Shown here one piece after another: positions 1-9,863 of a stretch of 45,175 nt of DNA. Each line of letters starts with the position of its first letter. The first letter of the stretch is position 1. The DNA lies in the NCBI RefSeq assembly GCF_008831285.2, contig NW_022205135.1:1-45175 (forward strand), given 5' to 3'. Origin of the DNA: Nymphaea colorata. Its lineage: Eukaryota > Streptophyta > Magnoliopsida > Nymphaeales > Nymphaeaceae. The translations under genes and the position numbers were made by a program. The notes beneath the pieces were generated by a model. The model was not told the origin of the DNA, ran no database searches, and saw nothing but the letters and a program-made list of their open reading frames with translations.

Positions 1-63
1 CCCAACCCCAACCCCAACCCCAACCCCAACCCCAACCCCAACCCCAACCCCAACCCCAACCCC
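1..63. repeat. Telomere, CCCCAA repeats
   Basis: About ten uninterrupted CCCCAA units (GGGGTT on the other strand) open the window and end abruptly at CCCCATC. This is the telomere repeat of oligohymenophorean ciliates such as Tetrahymena; Euplotes uses C4A4 and heterotrichs use other repeats. Its position at base 1 means the window starts at a real chromosome end. The following 293 bases (64-356) are AT-rich, hold no gene I can see, and form a very short subtelomere. No telomere is visible at the right end, so the chromosome continues. Confidence 0.97.
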
Positions 64-356
64 ATCATTTGGTATGTTTATCATTGAGGAGGAGGGTAAC
101 TTTTATGATTTTTAGCATATAGAAATGACGTGTAATAAGCAGTCATTGGGTTGCCATTTGTTTAATTGTGATGTATAGGGTGGGAAATAAGGGAAATAAA
201 GGGATCGATGAGGAATGATGAGGAATTGTGGTGGGATAATGGGGGAATTATGTAATTGGACAAGATAAAAAGATAACAATTATGTGATGGTTGATGGATT
301 ATCTTTTTCTGTTCACTTAAACTCTTGAAACCGGATTATATTTATAGATAATATTG

Positions 357-1590
357 ATGCTTACCCGTTTGGCTGCCACATGCCCAAAGGTGATGCTGCG
401 ACCCACCTACCACGCAGCTTTCAAGAAATACGATTTCACCGATGCGCTCAACTTCAAGTCACTCCTCAACGAGGACGAACTCATCGTCATTGATACCGCC
501 CACCAGTTCGCACAAACGCACCTACTGCCCAGGATACTCGAAGATTACAGAGAGGAAAAGTTTGATCGGTCGGTGATCAAACTCATGGGAGAGAATGGAT
601 TGCTAGGATGCACCTTGACCGAATACGGAGGAGCAGGACTATCCGAAGTTTCATACGGATTGATCAATAAGGAAATCGAGAGAATCGACAGCGCCTATAG
701 GTCAGCCATGAGCGTGCAAAGCTCACTAGTCATCCACCCCATCAACGAGTTCGCCACCAAAGAAGCCAAGGAAAAGTATCTACCAGGATTGATCAAGGGA
801 GAGCTTGTGGGATGCTTCGGCCTCACTGAGCCTGACCACGGATCAGACCCCGGCTCCATGACCACCAGAGCCAAGCTAGATGGCAATGAGTACGTGCTGA
901 ACGGATCCAAGATGTGGATCACCAACTCGCCGATCGCCGATGTGTTCGTGGTGTGGGCGAAGGACGAAAAGGAGACATCAGGGGGTTCATCCTGGAGAAG
1001 GGCATGAAGGGCCTCACTGCCAACAAAATCAAAGGAAAACTGTCGCTTAGAGCCTCCATCACCGGTGATATCTCCATGGACAACGTCCGTGTGCCCCTTT
1101 CCAACGCATTCCCTACAGTAAAGGGCCTCAAGGGGCCATTCTCTTGCCTCAACTCAGCCAGATTCGGCATCTCTTGGGGAGTTCTCGGAGCAGCTGAGTT
1201 TGCTTCCACCAGGCAAGGAAATACGTCTTATAGCGCAAGCAGTTCGGAGTTCCCCTTGCCTCCTTCCAGCTGGTCCAGCACAAGCTGGCTCAAATGAATA
1301 CCGACATCGCTTTGGGTCAGCAGGCGGTGCTCCAGGTTGCCAGGCTGAAAGAGAGTGGAAATTTGGCTGTGGAGATGATATCGATGCTGAAGAGGAACAA
1401 TTGCATGAAGGCCATCCAGATCGCCAGAGACGCCAGGGAAATGATGGGAGGAAACGGCATCACAGAGGAGTATCACGTCTTGCGCCACGCCATCAATCTG
1501 GAGACAGTCAACACCTACGAGGGGACCAACGACATCCACGCTCTCATCCTCGGCAGAGCCATCACCGGAATAGAGGCATTCACGCGTTGA
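357..1590 (+). CDS. GCDH: Glutaryl-CoA dehydrogenase, mitochondrial
   Basis: This FAD enzyme oxidises and decarboxylates glutaryl-CoA to crotonyl-CoA in lysine and tryptophan breakdown. The reading follows the family along its whole length: [87 protein letters not shown] and the C-terminal [20 protein letters not shown], where the Glu of YEGT is the catalytic base. ATG 357 is chosen because it gives a basic N-terminus ([11 protein letters not shown]) typical of a mitochondrial presequence. The frame slips by -1 at about 967-972 (AAAAGG) and at about 1199-1201 (TTT); adding one base at each restores the family sequence. An in-frame TAG at 1231-1233 lies in YVL-TAG-RKQFG, a variable site where Asp, Glu or Gln occur. 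Stop is TGA. Confidence 0.93.
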
Positions 1591-1672
1591 TTAATCCCAT
1601 AATTGCCTACCTATCATGACAGTTATCCATCCATATCCGTACAGCCTAATAATTTTAGTGATAGTTCAATAT

Positions 1673-3005
1673 ATGCGGGCTTCTTTCGAGAAAAAACGAG
1701 GAAAAATATTAACCAAGAGACAGGAAGTCATCTCATCGGATCTCTCGCAGTCCAAGTCCTCACTCCTATAGCCCGATTTAGCATTCAAAGCCAATCCCAA
1801 AGGCACCAGTATCAGGAAGGCACTCTAGCAAGCTCAGGTCATGCTGGAGGAGGAAAAGTAGGCAAGGGAGGATCTGTAGAAGAAGGTTTCCAAATTGCAG
1901 ATGCGAGGGATCGAGAGGTAAAAGTAATTTCGGAGGATCATCCAATAGTCGATTCCTTTTTGTCTAAAATAAAAAAGCAGCAGCATTTTGAGCGCAGATC
2001 TCAAGCTCATCCGATAGAGGTTGCTTTCCTTTTTCTAGGCGACGCAAGATGAAGTATAGCGACACATGCAGTAGGAAAGATAGTGGATATAACTTCACAT
2101 GGAGAGAAGAGTGCAAGCGATCACCAAACACGCAGAACAGTAACTTCAACAGCACAAGAGAATGCAAGCTTTGAGCTATTAGAAAATCCATAGAGAAATC
2201 ACAACAGCCATCAACCACTCCGCAGCATATTGACAGAGAATGAAGAAATGAAACGACAAATCAAAGAACTCACCTTCAAGAATAACCTGCTCAAGGAAGA
2301 AAGAGGCCTACTCATCGAAGAAGTCCTCGCCAAGAAGAGTCTAATACTCAAAATGTATGCGCAACTCAAAGAGAAATATAATAAGGATGATGAGATCTAA
2401 AAGGAAATATAGATATTGCGGAAACAGAGGAGAGGAGTGGAAAAATTGTATGCAAATTATGAACAGAATGAAAGGAAATAGGCGGATGGGTGCTTCAAAA
2501 CAATATAAAGCATAAAACCCAAAGCCATCCAACTCTTCGCTACTGATCCCGTCAAAAAACCACCCCCTACAAAACGATAAATCTCCAGCCAAATCCCAAA
2601 CAAAACAGGCCAATTTCACTCCTCAGCGTTCTACTCAACGATAGACGTGAAGGCGAGACACGTAAAAGCATCCCTGCATCGAACCATGGCACCAACTAGA
2701 CCGAAAAAGACGAGAGTGTGCTTGTCTCTCAATTGCGGTAAAGCCTGAAGCGTGAGAAGCGAAAGAGCATAATCCAAACCCAAAAAATCGACTACCTTAT
2801 CGGCTACAAGCGAGAAGTGGACCTGTTCATAAGGTAGTGCTACCGCAAGGGCGAACTTTAGAATCTAAACGAATAGAGAATGGAAAAATTACTCAACAAC
2901 CTCAAACGAGTCATGGAGCAAGAGGGAGTAGGAGAGTCTAACAACAACTAAATGCATAGAAAACTAACATAAAAAGACCTATAGGAAATGTTCGACGAAT
3001 ACTGA
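1673..3005 (+). CDS. Coiled-coil protein, unknown function
   Basis: No homologue recognised. With TAA/TAG read as Glu, the ORF from ATG 1673 becomes a charged coiled coil (for example MLEEEKEAREDLEKKVSKLQ, then LLKEERGLLIEEVLAKKS) and ends EMHRKLTEKDLEEMFDEY-TGA. Length is about 440 residues. Two -1 slips are needed. One is near 2214, where ATCAACC continues as AACCCA if one C is added. The other lies somewhere between about 2480 and 2700 and could not be placed. More than a dozen in-frame TAA/TAG codons fall in heptad positions suited to Glu. The stop is 51 bp from the stop of the next, convergent gene. It could be a cytoskeletal or basal-body protein, but that is only inference from the coil. 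Confidence 0.7.
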
Positions 3006-3055
3006 TCTTTATATCTTCTTATACACATAAAAATAGAAAAATGAGCCTCCTTACC

Positions 3056-3852
3056 TCATGGAAGGAGTGACTTATCTTCCTCCTTCTGGCTGTGGTGTTT
3101 GCTGAGGCTTGCAGGATAGGTTTATGCAATTTTTCTATATTGATGCTGATATCGTTTTGGTTTCTACTCTTTATGGAAAAATTGCGCTTCCGCTATCGGT
3201 TGGAATCCTTAAGGGCAAGACTATCCTCCAAATGGCCGATCCTGGCTTCGTGATCACCGAGAGAAAGGTCACTGGCTCGCTTGAAGTGGCAACTATCCCC
3301 TTCAGTCTTCATCCTGAACACCCTCGGAAGGATCTTATTGCTATTGGGATAATCAACAATCGGCGAATTTTTAAGAGAGAAAGACCGGATTTCCAATTTC
3401 TTGGAGGGAGGCTATTGCGTATTGAATGATTCCTTTTCCTATTGGCTAAGTTTCTGCTTGGGATAGAAAGTGAACAACATATTATCTTCCTTATTGGTCT
3501 CAGTGCGACAGCGTTTCCTTCCTTTGAAACAATCCACCTATGGTTTTTCTACTAGTTTCATCGTGAGAGGAGCGATATTCAGATTGATATGGTTCAACTG
3601 GCCCATAATGAACGACTTCAACTGGTTCTTGGGCATGTGTTTGCCCTCACCGTCCTCTTTTGGCTTGTTTCGGGAGGCAATCTCGAGGATTTGCTAGTAT
3701 CTCTTCATGCGTTTTTTTGATCTGAAGATGTTTCCATTTTTCTATGCGGGTAATGGGGGGTGGTCCTGCGAGAGAGGAGCGATGGGCTTGGGCTGCGGCT
3801 TTTTGAGGTTTGTGCTAAATTGTTGAGAATTGAAGGTAAACAGTTGCTTCAT
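3056..3852 (-). CDS. Basic hypothetical protein, about 265 aa
   Basis: No family recognised. One frame runs from ATG at 3852 (MKQLFTFNSQQFSTNLKKPQ) through several in-frame TAG codons to the last few codons. The protein is basic and low in hydrophobic segments, with a Lys/Arg-rich middle and an N-terminal Pro/Gln-rich stretch, so it is probably soluble and possibly nucleic-acid or cytoskeleton binding. Near the 3' end, adding one C to a CC run moves the frame to HSQKEEDKSLLP-TGA, which gives a stop at 3056; without it the ORF would run into the neighbouring gene. No membrane helix, signal peptide or repeat is seen. Confidence 0.6.
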
Positions 3853-4082
3853 AGTTATTAAATAATGCAATAAAACTGTTATCATATGTGGCTGAAGGAG
3901 GGAAAGAGGGGTGGGGAAAGAAACGGAATGATTGGGGAAAAAGGATGTGTGGTATGGATATGGAAGTGATCAAATGACGAACATCACCCACTCTGATGGA
4001 AGAGTCTATGGTTGGTCTGCCTGGATGATCTATTTTCTGATTCTGTCCTCGTATTATTGTCGCATTTTTTTATCGTTTTGGA

Positions 4083-5330
4083 TCATCTTTGTACTGTCTC
4101 CCGCTGTTTTCTTCGAGAGGATGGCTCTGGTGTCCTCGTAACCGTCTCTTACCGGTTATTTCTTTTATGGTTTTGGCTATTTTTCTTTCTTTTTGTCTCG
4201 GGAAAAGATGGAGAACAGACCTGAGAGTGAAAATTCTCCTTTTTTATATTTTCTTACACTTGCTGACCCTGTTCCTGTTGCTGTTCCACTTGTTTCTAAG
4301 CCTCTTCGAAGAAGTTAACCTCTTCCTTCCTCTGTTCTTCTCTCTACTGCTCCTGCAATTTTTCCATTTCGAAGAAATCAAATTCTTTTTTCTGCTGTTT
4401 CTTAAGTCCCTCCTTCCAATCATGGCCGAACCGTTAAGGAGGAAGCAAACAGCCTCATTCACGCAATCCTAAGGCCTCGAGTCATTATGTTTCCTTCATT
4501 AATAAACCACATACCCTTTGACCATTTTGATCGTCTTATCCTCTCCACCATAAGCAGCGTAAAGCTCTTTGGTATGCTCTGGCGGCACGATCTAGTCATC
4601 CAGCGCAACGATAAAGAAAGCAGGACAGTACAACCCAGGGACGCTGTACTTCAGCGGGTTTATATTGTAGATACTGAACCCAGCCTTGTCTTCACTGTCC
4701 GGGATATGATCTTGATTGCACCTGCCAACACAAATGAAGGAATTTTCGAGTTTTTCTTCGCTAAATCCTATACAAGGGTTTTTAGGCTCTTGAAAGGACT
4801 GTCGAAGACGGCAGCCTTGATGTCTATGGTCTTGGCAAGGTAAAGCATCGAGGTGACTGCGCCCATGGATCGTCCCCAGAGCGCCAAGTGGTTTATATCC
4901 TCCATTTTCCGCAATATTCCGTCACGAGCCGCAAATCCTCCTGCTAGTAGTAACCCAGAGTGACATACTCGCCTTCGGCTTCCCGCAACCACTAAAATCA
5001 AACGTGCAGAGAGCCAAGTTATGCTTGATCAATTTGCCCAGATACTCCATCCTAGGTGAAAAGAAAAGTACCCCTACGTCCGGTTGCCGCTATTGCCGTG
5101 AAGGTAGAGCACGCAGTTGCACTTGTCGAAGAGGGTGGGCAGCCAAACCGATGCCGCAAAGGTGTATCCCCTGGAGTTGGTCAGCTAGAAGTCCCTTCGG
5201 ACCACCTCCTGGCCCTCCAGGTGGAAGTTCTGAGGACCCATGCTCTCCTCGGAGTAGGGGTGCGCGAGGGACGGATGATGTACTTCCAGAGCTGCTCGTA
5301 CTCGGATTGTAGTTTTCCAAACAGGTTCAT
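4083..5330 (-). CDS. Serine alpha/beta hydrolase with coiled-coil tail
   Basis: The protein starts MNLFGKLQSEYEQLWKYIIR and has the core of a serine alpha/beta hydrolase. The sheet/oxyanion segment is CVLYLHGNSGNR, then FDFSGCGKP, the nucleophile elbow is LALWGRSMGAV (Ser in GxSxG), the acid lies in ALDDEIVPPEH, and the catalytic His lies in KHNDSRP. The substrate cannot be told; relatives include protein thioesterases and lipases. A Gln/Glu-rich coiled-coil tail of about 100 residues follows the hydrolase fold. In-frame TAG codons at 5185, 5074, 4944 and 4592 fall where relatives carry Glu (DF-E-L, NRT-E-G, GYY-E-QED, LDD-E-IVPP), the best evidence here for TAG = Glu. Single-base slips occur near 5071, 4971, 4908 and in the tail. 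A 21-nt intron precedes the catalytic-His exon. Stop is TGA. Confidence 0.85.
4494..4514 (-). other. 21-nt intron in the alpha/beta hydrolase gene
   Basis: On the coding strand this is GTATGTGGTTTATTAATGAAG, with a GTATGT donor and AG acceptor. Unspliced, the frame reads a TAA and then TGA. Spliced, it reads straight into KGKHNDSRP, which supplies the catalytic histidine motif expected at this point in the fold. Splicing therefore explains the break without a sequence error. Confidence 0.85.
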
Positions 5331-5596
5331 AAATAATTACAATTTCGGATGATACGACCCATGCCGGCAGAGAGGGCGTGGGGAAGAGTGGGGGGAAGGA
5401 AGGGGAGGAAAGGAGTAGGATCATGGCTGATTTTTAATGGTAAATATGAGAAAATAACCAATCGACCGGTCTGGGGAATATTATCGTAATCCTTGACTAC
5501 TGGGGCGGTGCTGTCGGAATTACCTGTATCTTTGCGTTGGCTTGGGGGGAAGGGGATATTAATCTGGCTCCAGTGCGGCCGCCCCAATAATAATTG

Positions 5597-7021
5597 ATGA
5601 AATTCACACCAATTTTTGCAGGAAGCCGACAGACTCCCGCAGAAAAACAACTTTACAACTCCGCCTCCAGCAAAGTACTCCTCAGGGAAGAGGACTTCGA
5701 ACCTGCGTAGGTTGTCCGGGATCGGGTAGTCGTGAGCACAGCCGACCTGGGCCAGCAACTGCGCCACTACCAATGGCGCAATCGGACGGAGTTTCCCATA
5801 GTGAGGGTGACCACATGCCAAGTCCTGCAATCCGCGGGGGACCGCGTCGAATTGTAAATCCTGCGCGAGAGCATCCCATTGCTGCTGGCACAGCTAGCCG
5901 ACCTGCCCCTGTTCCGCGTGCTCTACCTGCTCAAGGAGACGCTGATCGGCTGCGAACGGCTCTTCGCGAGGTTCGGAGCCTTCGCCATCAGTCCGCAGAT
6001 GGTGGGCGTGAACCATGCCCATAAGTGCAGGGTGTGGATCAACGAGAACCTATCATCAAATTGGTGCCAGGCCGCAGGGATGGACGAGCAGGCCTTCGTG
6101 GGCAGGGTTACCGTCATGTTCGAATAAAAAACAGCGAAGGGTAAGAGCATGGGCGCCTTTTACGAGGACCTGCAGAAGTGCAATAGTTTTGCCTCGGCCC
6201 TGGGTTTTATCTAGCAGTATACAAGGTAGAACAAAATCGCAATTCCCTCCTTCTTCAAAAGCGACAAACTGCCAGAAAATAAAACCCAGTGGGGAAATAA
6301 CAAGTTCCAACCCAGCCTCACCATGACCAGATCACCCAGGTTCATCAATAGCATGCGAGAAACCATGACCCCCATCGCCAAGAAGGAAACCATGCAGAGA
6401 AGAACCAAGAGGAAAAGATGAAGGAAAAGGAAGAGAGTAAACAGGAGGGAAAACAGACATTTAGCCTTGAAGAAATCTGCAGAGACCAGAGCGGATGTAT
6501 ACGGAAGCGGAACGATGACGCTGACTGATTCCAAATCAAGAGAAGACTTGAACGATCACCACTTCCTCTCGGCCCAGTAAATCCCCATCTAGTCCCCGCC
6601 TGAGAAGATGCAAAAATCATAGCTGCTCCAGTTCAAACCGAGAGGATAGCGCCACCACAAACCCACCCACAGGGTCACCAACCGCGATCTTTTCGCCTGC
6701 TTCACCCCCCAACCGCAAACCCACCCAAGACCACACGAACAGTGGGACATGGGAAGTTTCCTCTGTCCTCCCCAGAGGAAAAGTAAGCCTAGGGGAAGTA
6801 GGGCCTTTAGGAGAACTATAGTCGCTATTCTAGCGCAACAACTGGTAGCAAAGGATCTAGGGCTGTTCGGCGGCTAGAGCGAGCTAAAGCGGTCAGTGCA
6901 CGCAGGGTAGCCGAGATGGCGTCAGAGCGACCACGAGCAGGAGCTCTCCCTCCTGCAGAACTTCGGCAAGTCGGTCTTCGAGAGCTGCTCCACGAGGAGC
7001 GGTGAGCGGCCGGCAGGCTGA
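5597..7021 (+). CDS. Hypothetical protein, about 470 aa, frame disrupted
   Basis: No family recognised. From ATG 5597 one frame stays open to about 6418 with several in-frame TAA/TAG codons. It includes a Leu-rich stretch (LLLAQLADLPLFRVLYLLKE), a Trp/Cys-containing segment (CRVWINENLSSNWCQAAG) and GKSMGAFYEDLQKCNSFAS. A Lys/Glu-rich segment follows one frame down (KMKEKEESKQEG, about 6405-6490), then a Ser/Pro-rich segment (REDLNDHHFLSAQ) and a C-terminal part ending ELSLLQNFGKSVFESCS before TGA at 7019-7021. At least three frame changes are needed, and one near 6490 has the opposite sign to the usual. The 3' third could therefore be a separate gene, and the true start could lie upstream. 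ABHD-like neighbour starts 266 bp away, divergently. Confidence 0.5.
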
Positions 7022-7051
7022 TGATAGTTATAGCTGATATTGTTATATTCG

Positions 7052-7838
7052 ATGCATCCCGCAGCCATACTCTGCCTCGCCAGCGTACTGCTCCTGGGAT
7101 CCTCCGAAGATCTACCCAACGGCTGCTACTAGTCTAATTACACCTCCACGTTCACGCGCTGCGACCTCACCTTTCTCTTCTGCTTCAACTACGTCCAGCT
7201 CAAGTCCTGTGTATTGAGGAAGTGCGACCGGTTCGTGAGGGCCGGGGAATGCCTCTCCGAGACCGCCTTCCAGGAGGATGAGCCCAGCTGCTATCGGCTG
7301 TGCTGTGGCTCCGACCGCTTCGATGAAAAATAGTGCAAGTAATACAATCAAAAAGCAGAATAGAAAAATGCAACAAATGTGACCAACCTCACCATCGGTA
7401 CTCCCCCATCTACGCAGCTTTGAGCATAATTGCCTCCTTCTGCTGCAGCGGTGATATTTTTTGTTGTAAAGCGGTTGCGCTGCTGCGACAAGGGCGATCC
7501 CTTTATTTTAATCCGCTTCAACGTGAAGTGGCGGAAGGCCGTCTACGAGGACACCAAATGCGGGATTTGCCATACCTACGGCTCCATGCTCACCACCCCT
7601 TGCCAGCACACTTCCACGTTTCCTGCTTCGAGGACAATGCGCAGCAAATGCAGTGTCCCACTTGCGATGAACCCCTAAGGATAGGATCAGGATCTACTGC
7701 TTCCTCTGTCGGGAAAAGGCCTTCAAGGTCAAAATCGCCAAGATTACCGACATCGCCGATGCCATAATCGAAGGAAAGGCCCTGCACATCGACGAATGTC
7801 CTCGCTAGCCAAGAGCAAACCACATGCTGAAGACCTGA
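7052..7838 (+). CDS. Membrane RING-finger protein (probable E3 ligase)
   Basis: The N-terminus from ATG 7052 is a signal peptide (HPAAILCLASVLLLGSS), followed by a Cys-rich region probably in the ER lumen or outside the cell (about 12 Cys over 90 residues). A hydrophobic segment (SPIYAALSIIASFCCSG) and a basic stretch follow. The C-terminal half carries a RING finger: TKCGIC, TPCQHTFHVSCF and QCPTCDEPL, a Cys3-His-His-Cys-type arrangement expected to bind two zinc ions and an E2 enzyme. It ends HIDECPREPRANHMLKT-TGA. Frame changes are needed near 7343 (A5), 7455 (T6, one base too many), 7610 (TT) and 7675 (CCCC). Joining the signal-peptide part to the RING part is an inference: both are in good frame relation but the link region is the least certain. 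Convergent with the next gene. Confidence 0.65.
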
Positions 7839-7903
7839 CGCAGCACTAGTGAGGTTATTCTGGATGATAAGAGCCAATGATGTGGATGACGACTGTAAAA
7901 ATA

Positions 7904-8511
7904 TCACTTCTGGGGCATTTTGTTGACGATGGATAGAACAATCTATTCTTTTGGATGGTATCGATATCGTAGGGACTCTGGTCGAGCGGGCACCGTTGTA
8001 TCCCTTATTCCACAGGTCCCGCAGGCACTCCTGCAGTAGGTGTGCTGGTTCATGCACACCATCATCGGAAGACGAGTCTAGTCGTACTGCTCGGTGCAGA
8101 TCCGCAACAGGTGAGTTCCTCTTTGTTGTTTTTGATCATCTCTTTGATCGCCTCCTCCAGGAGGCAATATTGCGGATCTTCTCTTCGGAGTTCTCGCATG
8201 CGGAGTCCATTGTTTCCATTTTTTGGATATGCAGCTTGTGTTATTTTGCTGGATTTTGGATGTTTCTCCCGGGCCTATTTGAACAACTCCTTGAGGAGCT
8301 GTCGCCGTTTGGAGGGCGCAGGCGGCGGGCTTTCAATCCTCATCACTGGCTCTTATATCCGCTCCTATTTTTTAGGACTCTACTTCAGCCACATCTTCGC
8401 CTGCTACATCTGCGGCCGTGAGTCGTCAGCGGGGATTTGGACTATCGATTCCTTTTTGGTCTTCTTCGGGGAGTGCGGTTTCTTTGTTTTTTTAGATAGA
8501 CAACAGCCCAT
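7904..8511 (-). CDS. RING-finger protein with N-myristoylation signal
   Basis: The protein begins MGCCLSKKTKKPH, a strong candidate for N-myristoylation at Gly2 with palmitoylation of Cys3/Cys4 and a polybasic patch, so it probably sits on the cytoplasmic face of a membrane. A short helical region (LLEEAIKEMIKNNKEEL) leads into a RING finger: CRICTEQYDETRL, MVCMNQHTYCRECL and GCPLDQ. This is a plausible E3 ubiquitin ligase. In-frame TAG in EQYD-TAG-TRL is consistent with Glu. One-base additions are needed at the start of the RING (near 8106), twice within it (GG runs near 8035 and 8000), and near 7945 to reach QKNRLFLSIVNKMPQK-TGA. Length is about 200 residues. Its 3' end faces another RING gene only 65 bp away, but the two share no obvious similarity outside the metal ligands. 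Confidence 0.72.
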
Positions 8512-8684
8512 TATATAGTTACTACTCAAATTATTCAGAACGTATGAGTACGCCCACAAAAACGCAGGAGGCAGTAACGGGAATTTTAGTTTTATTTTCC
8601 CCCGTAATATAATCTACAGTTATTTGACAGCGTGTTTAGTGGAGGTTGGATGATAGACTAGTAACTAATTATCGGCGGATCACA

Positions 8685-9643
8685 ATGCAGGCAGGAAGTT
8701 GCCTCCTCCTCTCCCTCCTCCTCGCAATCTCCCTCGCGCAAAATTGCGACTCCGGGAACTACTACGATGGAAATCAGTGCGTCCAGTGCGACCCAGCATG
8801 CGCAGTCTGCATGTCTCAATCCATTTGCACCGTCTGCCACGACCAAGCCTACCTCACCATCCACAACGGAGGATTGGCCTGCCAGTGGTGCTCCTCCCTC
8901 CTGAATGGATGCGCCGTCTGCGCCTCCCAGAACACTGCAGCGTCTGCATACAAGGCTACGCCCTCCAGGAGGATCTCTGCGTCCCCTCCGCCGGAGGACA
9001 AGTCACCCTCTCCTCGCCCCCAGTCGCCTGCCAGTCCTACGAGGTCAACATCAACGGGGCCTGCCACCCCTCCATCGCCCTCTGCAGCAGCTACAAACCG
9101 GATGCCTCCTGCGAACAGTGCTAAGATGGAAATTGCTGATCCAGGCTACTGCATCCCCAGCGGAATCGCCAACAGCATCGGAGCAGCGCCCTCGGACGCC
9201 CCCGCCGCCAGCCTGGTCTGCCAAAAACGGCAGTATATCTCGAATGGGGAGTGCCTCACCATGGGGCCGGCCTGCCTCAGTTTTTCACGAATGGCACTTG
9301 CACCGAGTGCGATACTGGGTATACTCTCTTCAGGGGGCTTTGCGTGCAAGATCCGAACAATAGCCAAATGATTATAAGCTATATTCCAACCGCAAAGGGA
9401 GATGCTGCCAGTGCTCCAAATCCAACAGACTCCAGCAACCAACAAAGCCAACAAGAACAACAACCTCCCCAATCCTCATCACCCCAAAATCCCCCTCCTT
9501 CCCCACCTCCCTCCTCTCCCTCCTCTGCTTCTTCATGCAATTCTCCATGCCTGACCTGCACATCAGATCCATCATACTGCATCACCTGCAAGGATGGCTA
9601 CGTGACTGTGGATTAGCTCGCTGGCCAATGCTTCCAGCTTTGA
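8685..9643 (+). CDS. Secreted Cys-rich protein with furin-like repeats
   Basis: A clear signal peptide (MQAGSCLLLSLLLAISLAQ) is followed by repeated CxxCxxxCxxC modules of the growth-factor-receptor/furin-like type common in ciliate surface and secreted proteins: CVQCDPACAVC, CTVCHDQAYL, HCSVCIQGYALQEDLC, TCTECDTGYTLFRGLC and, after a long Gln/Pro/Ser linker, CNSPCLTCTSDPSYC and CITCKDGYVTVDE. The product should be exported; no transmembrane helix or clear GPI signal ends it, since it finishes LAGQCFQL-TGA. Frame changes occur near 8935, 9150-9180 and 9280. In-frame TAGs at EQC-TAG-DGNC and VD-TAG-LAGQ fit Glu. Function is unknown; a coat, matrix or surface role is the usual expectation. It starts 173 bp from the divergent RING gene. 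Confidence 0.78.
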
Positions 9644-9863
9644 TTTGAATTATTTATCATTAATCCAGTCATCCACCACCATCAATGCTAATTATTGATC
9701 ATGAATGCAAAAATATAAAAATCATTCGGGGTGGAGCGCGCTGGAGACTATCTTGGAGAACTTTTTAGAGTAATGCGGTCGCGGGAACATCTTGGGACGC
9801 TTCTATTCGAAGGCTCCCTCAGGCTCTTCTATCGGATCACGTTGATGTTCTCTATCTGGACAT

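Noticed and set aside
357-1590. GCDH as a pseudogene
   Set aside because: All catalytic and structural motifs are intact on both sides of each break, and the same type of break affects nearly every gene in the window, which points to a technical cause.
8108-8120. Splice donor GTGAGT on the plus strand
   Set aside because: It lies antisense inside the N-myristoylated RING gene, and no plus-strand exon is supported there.
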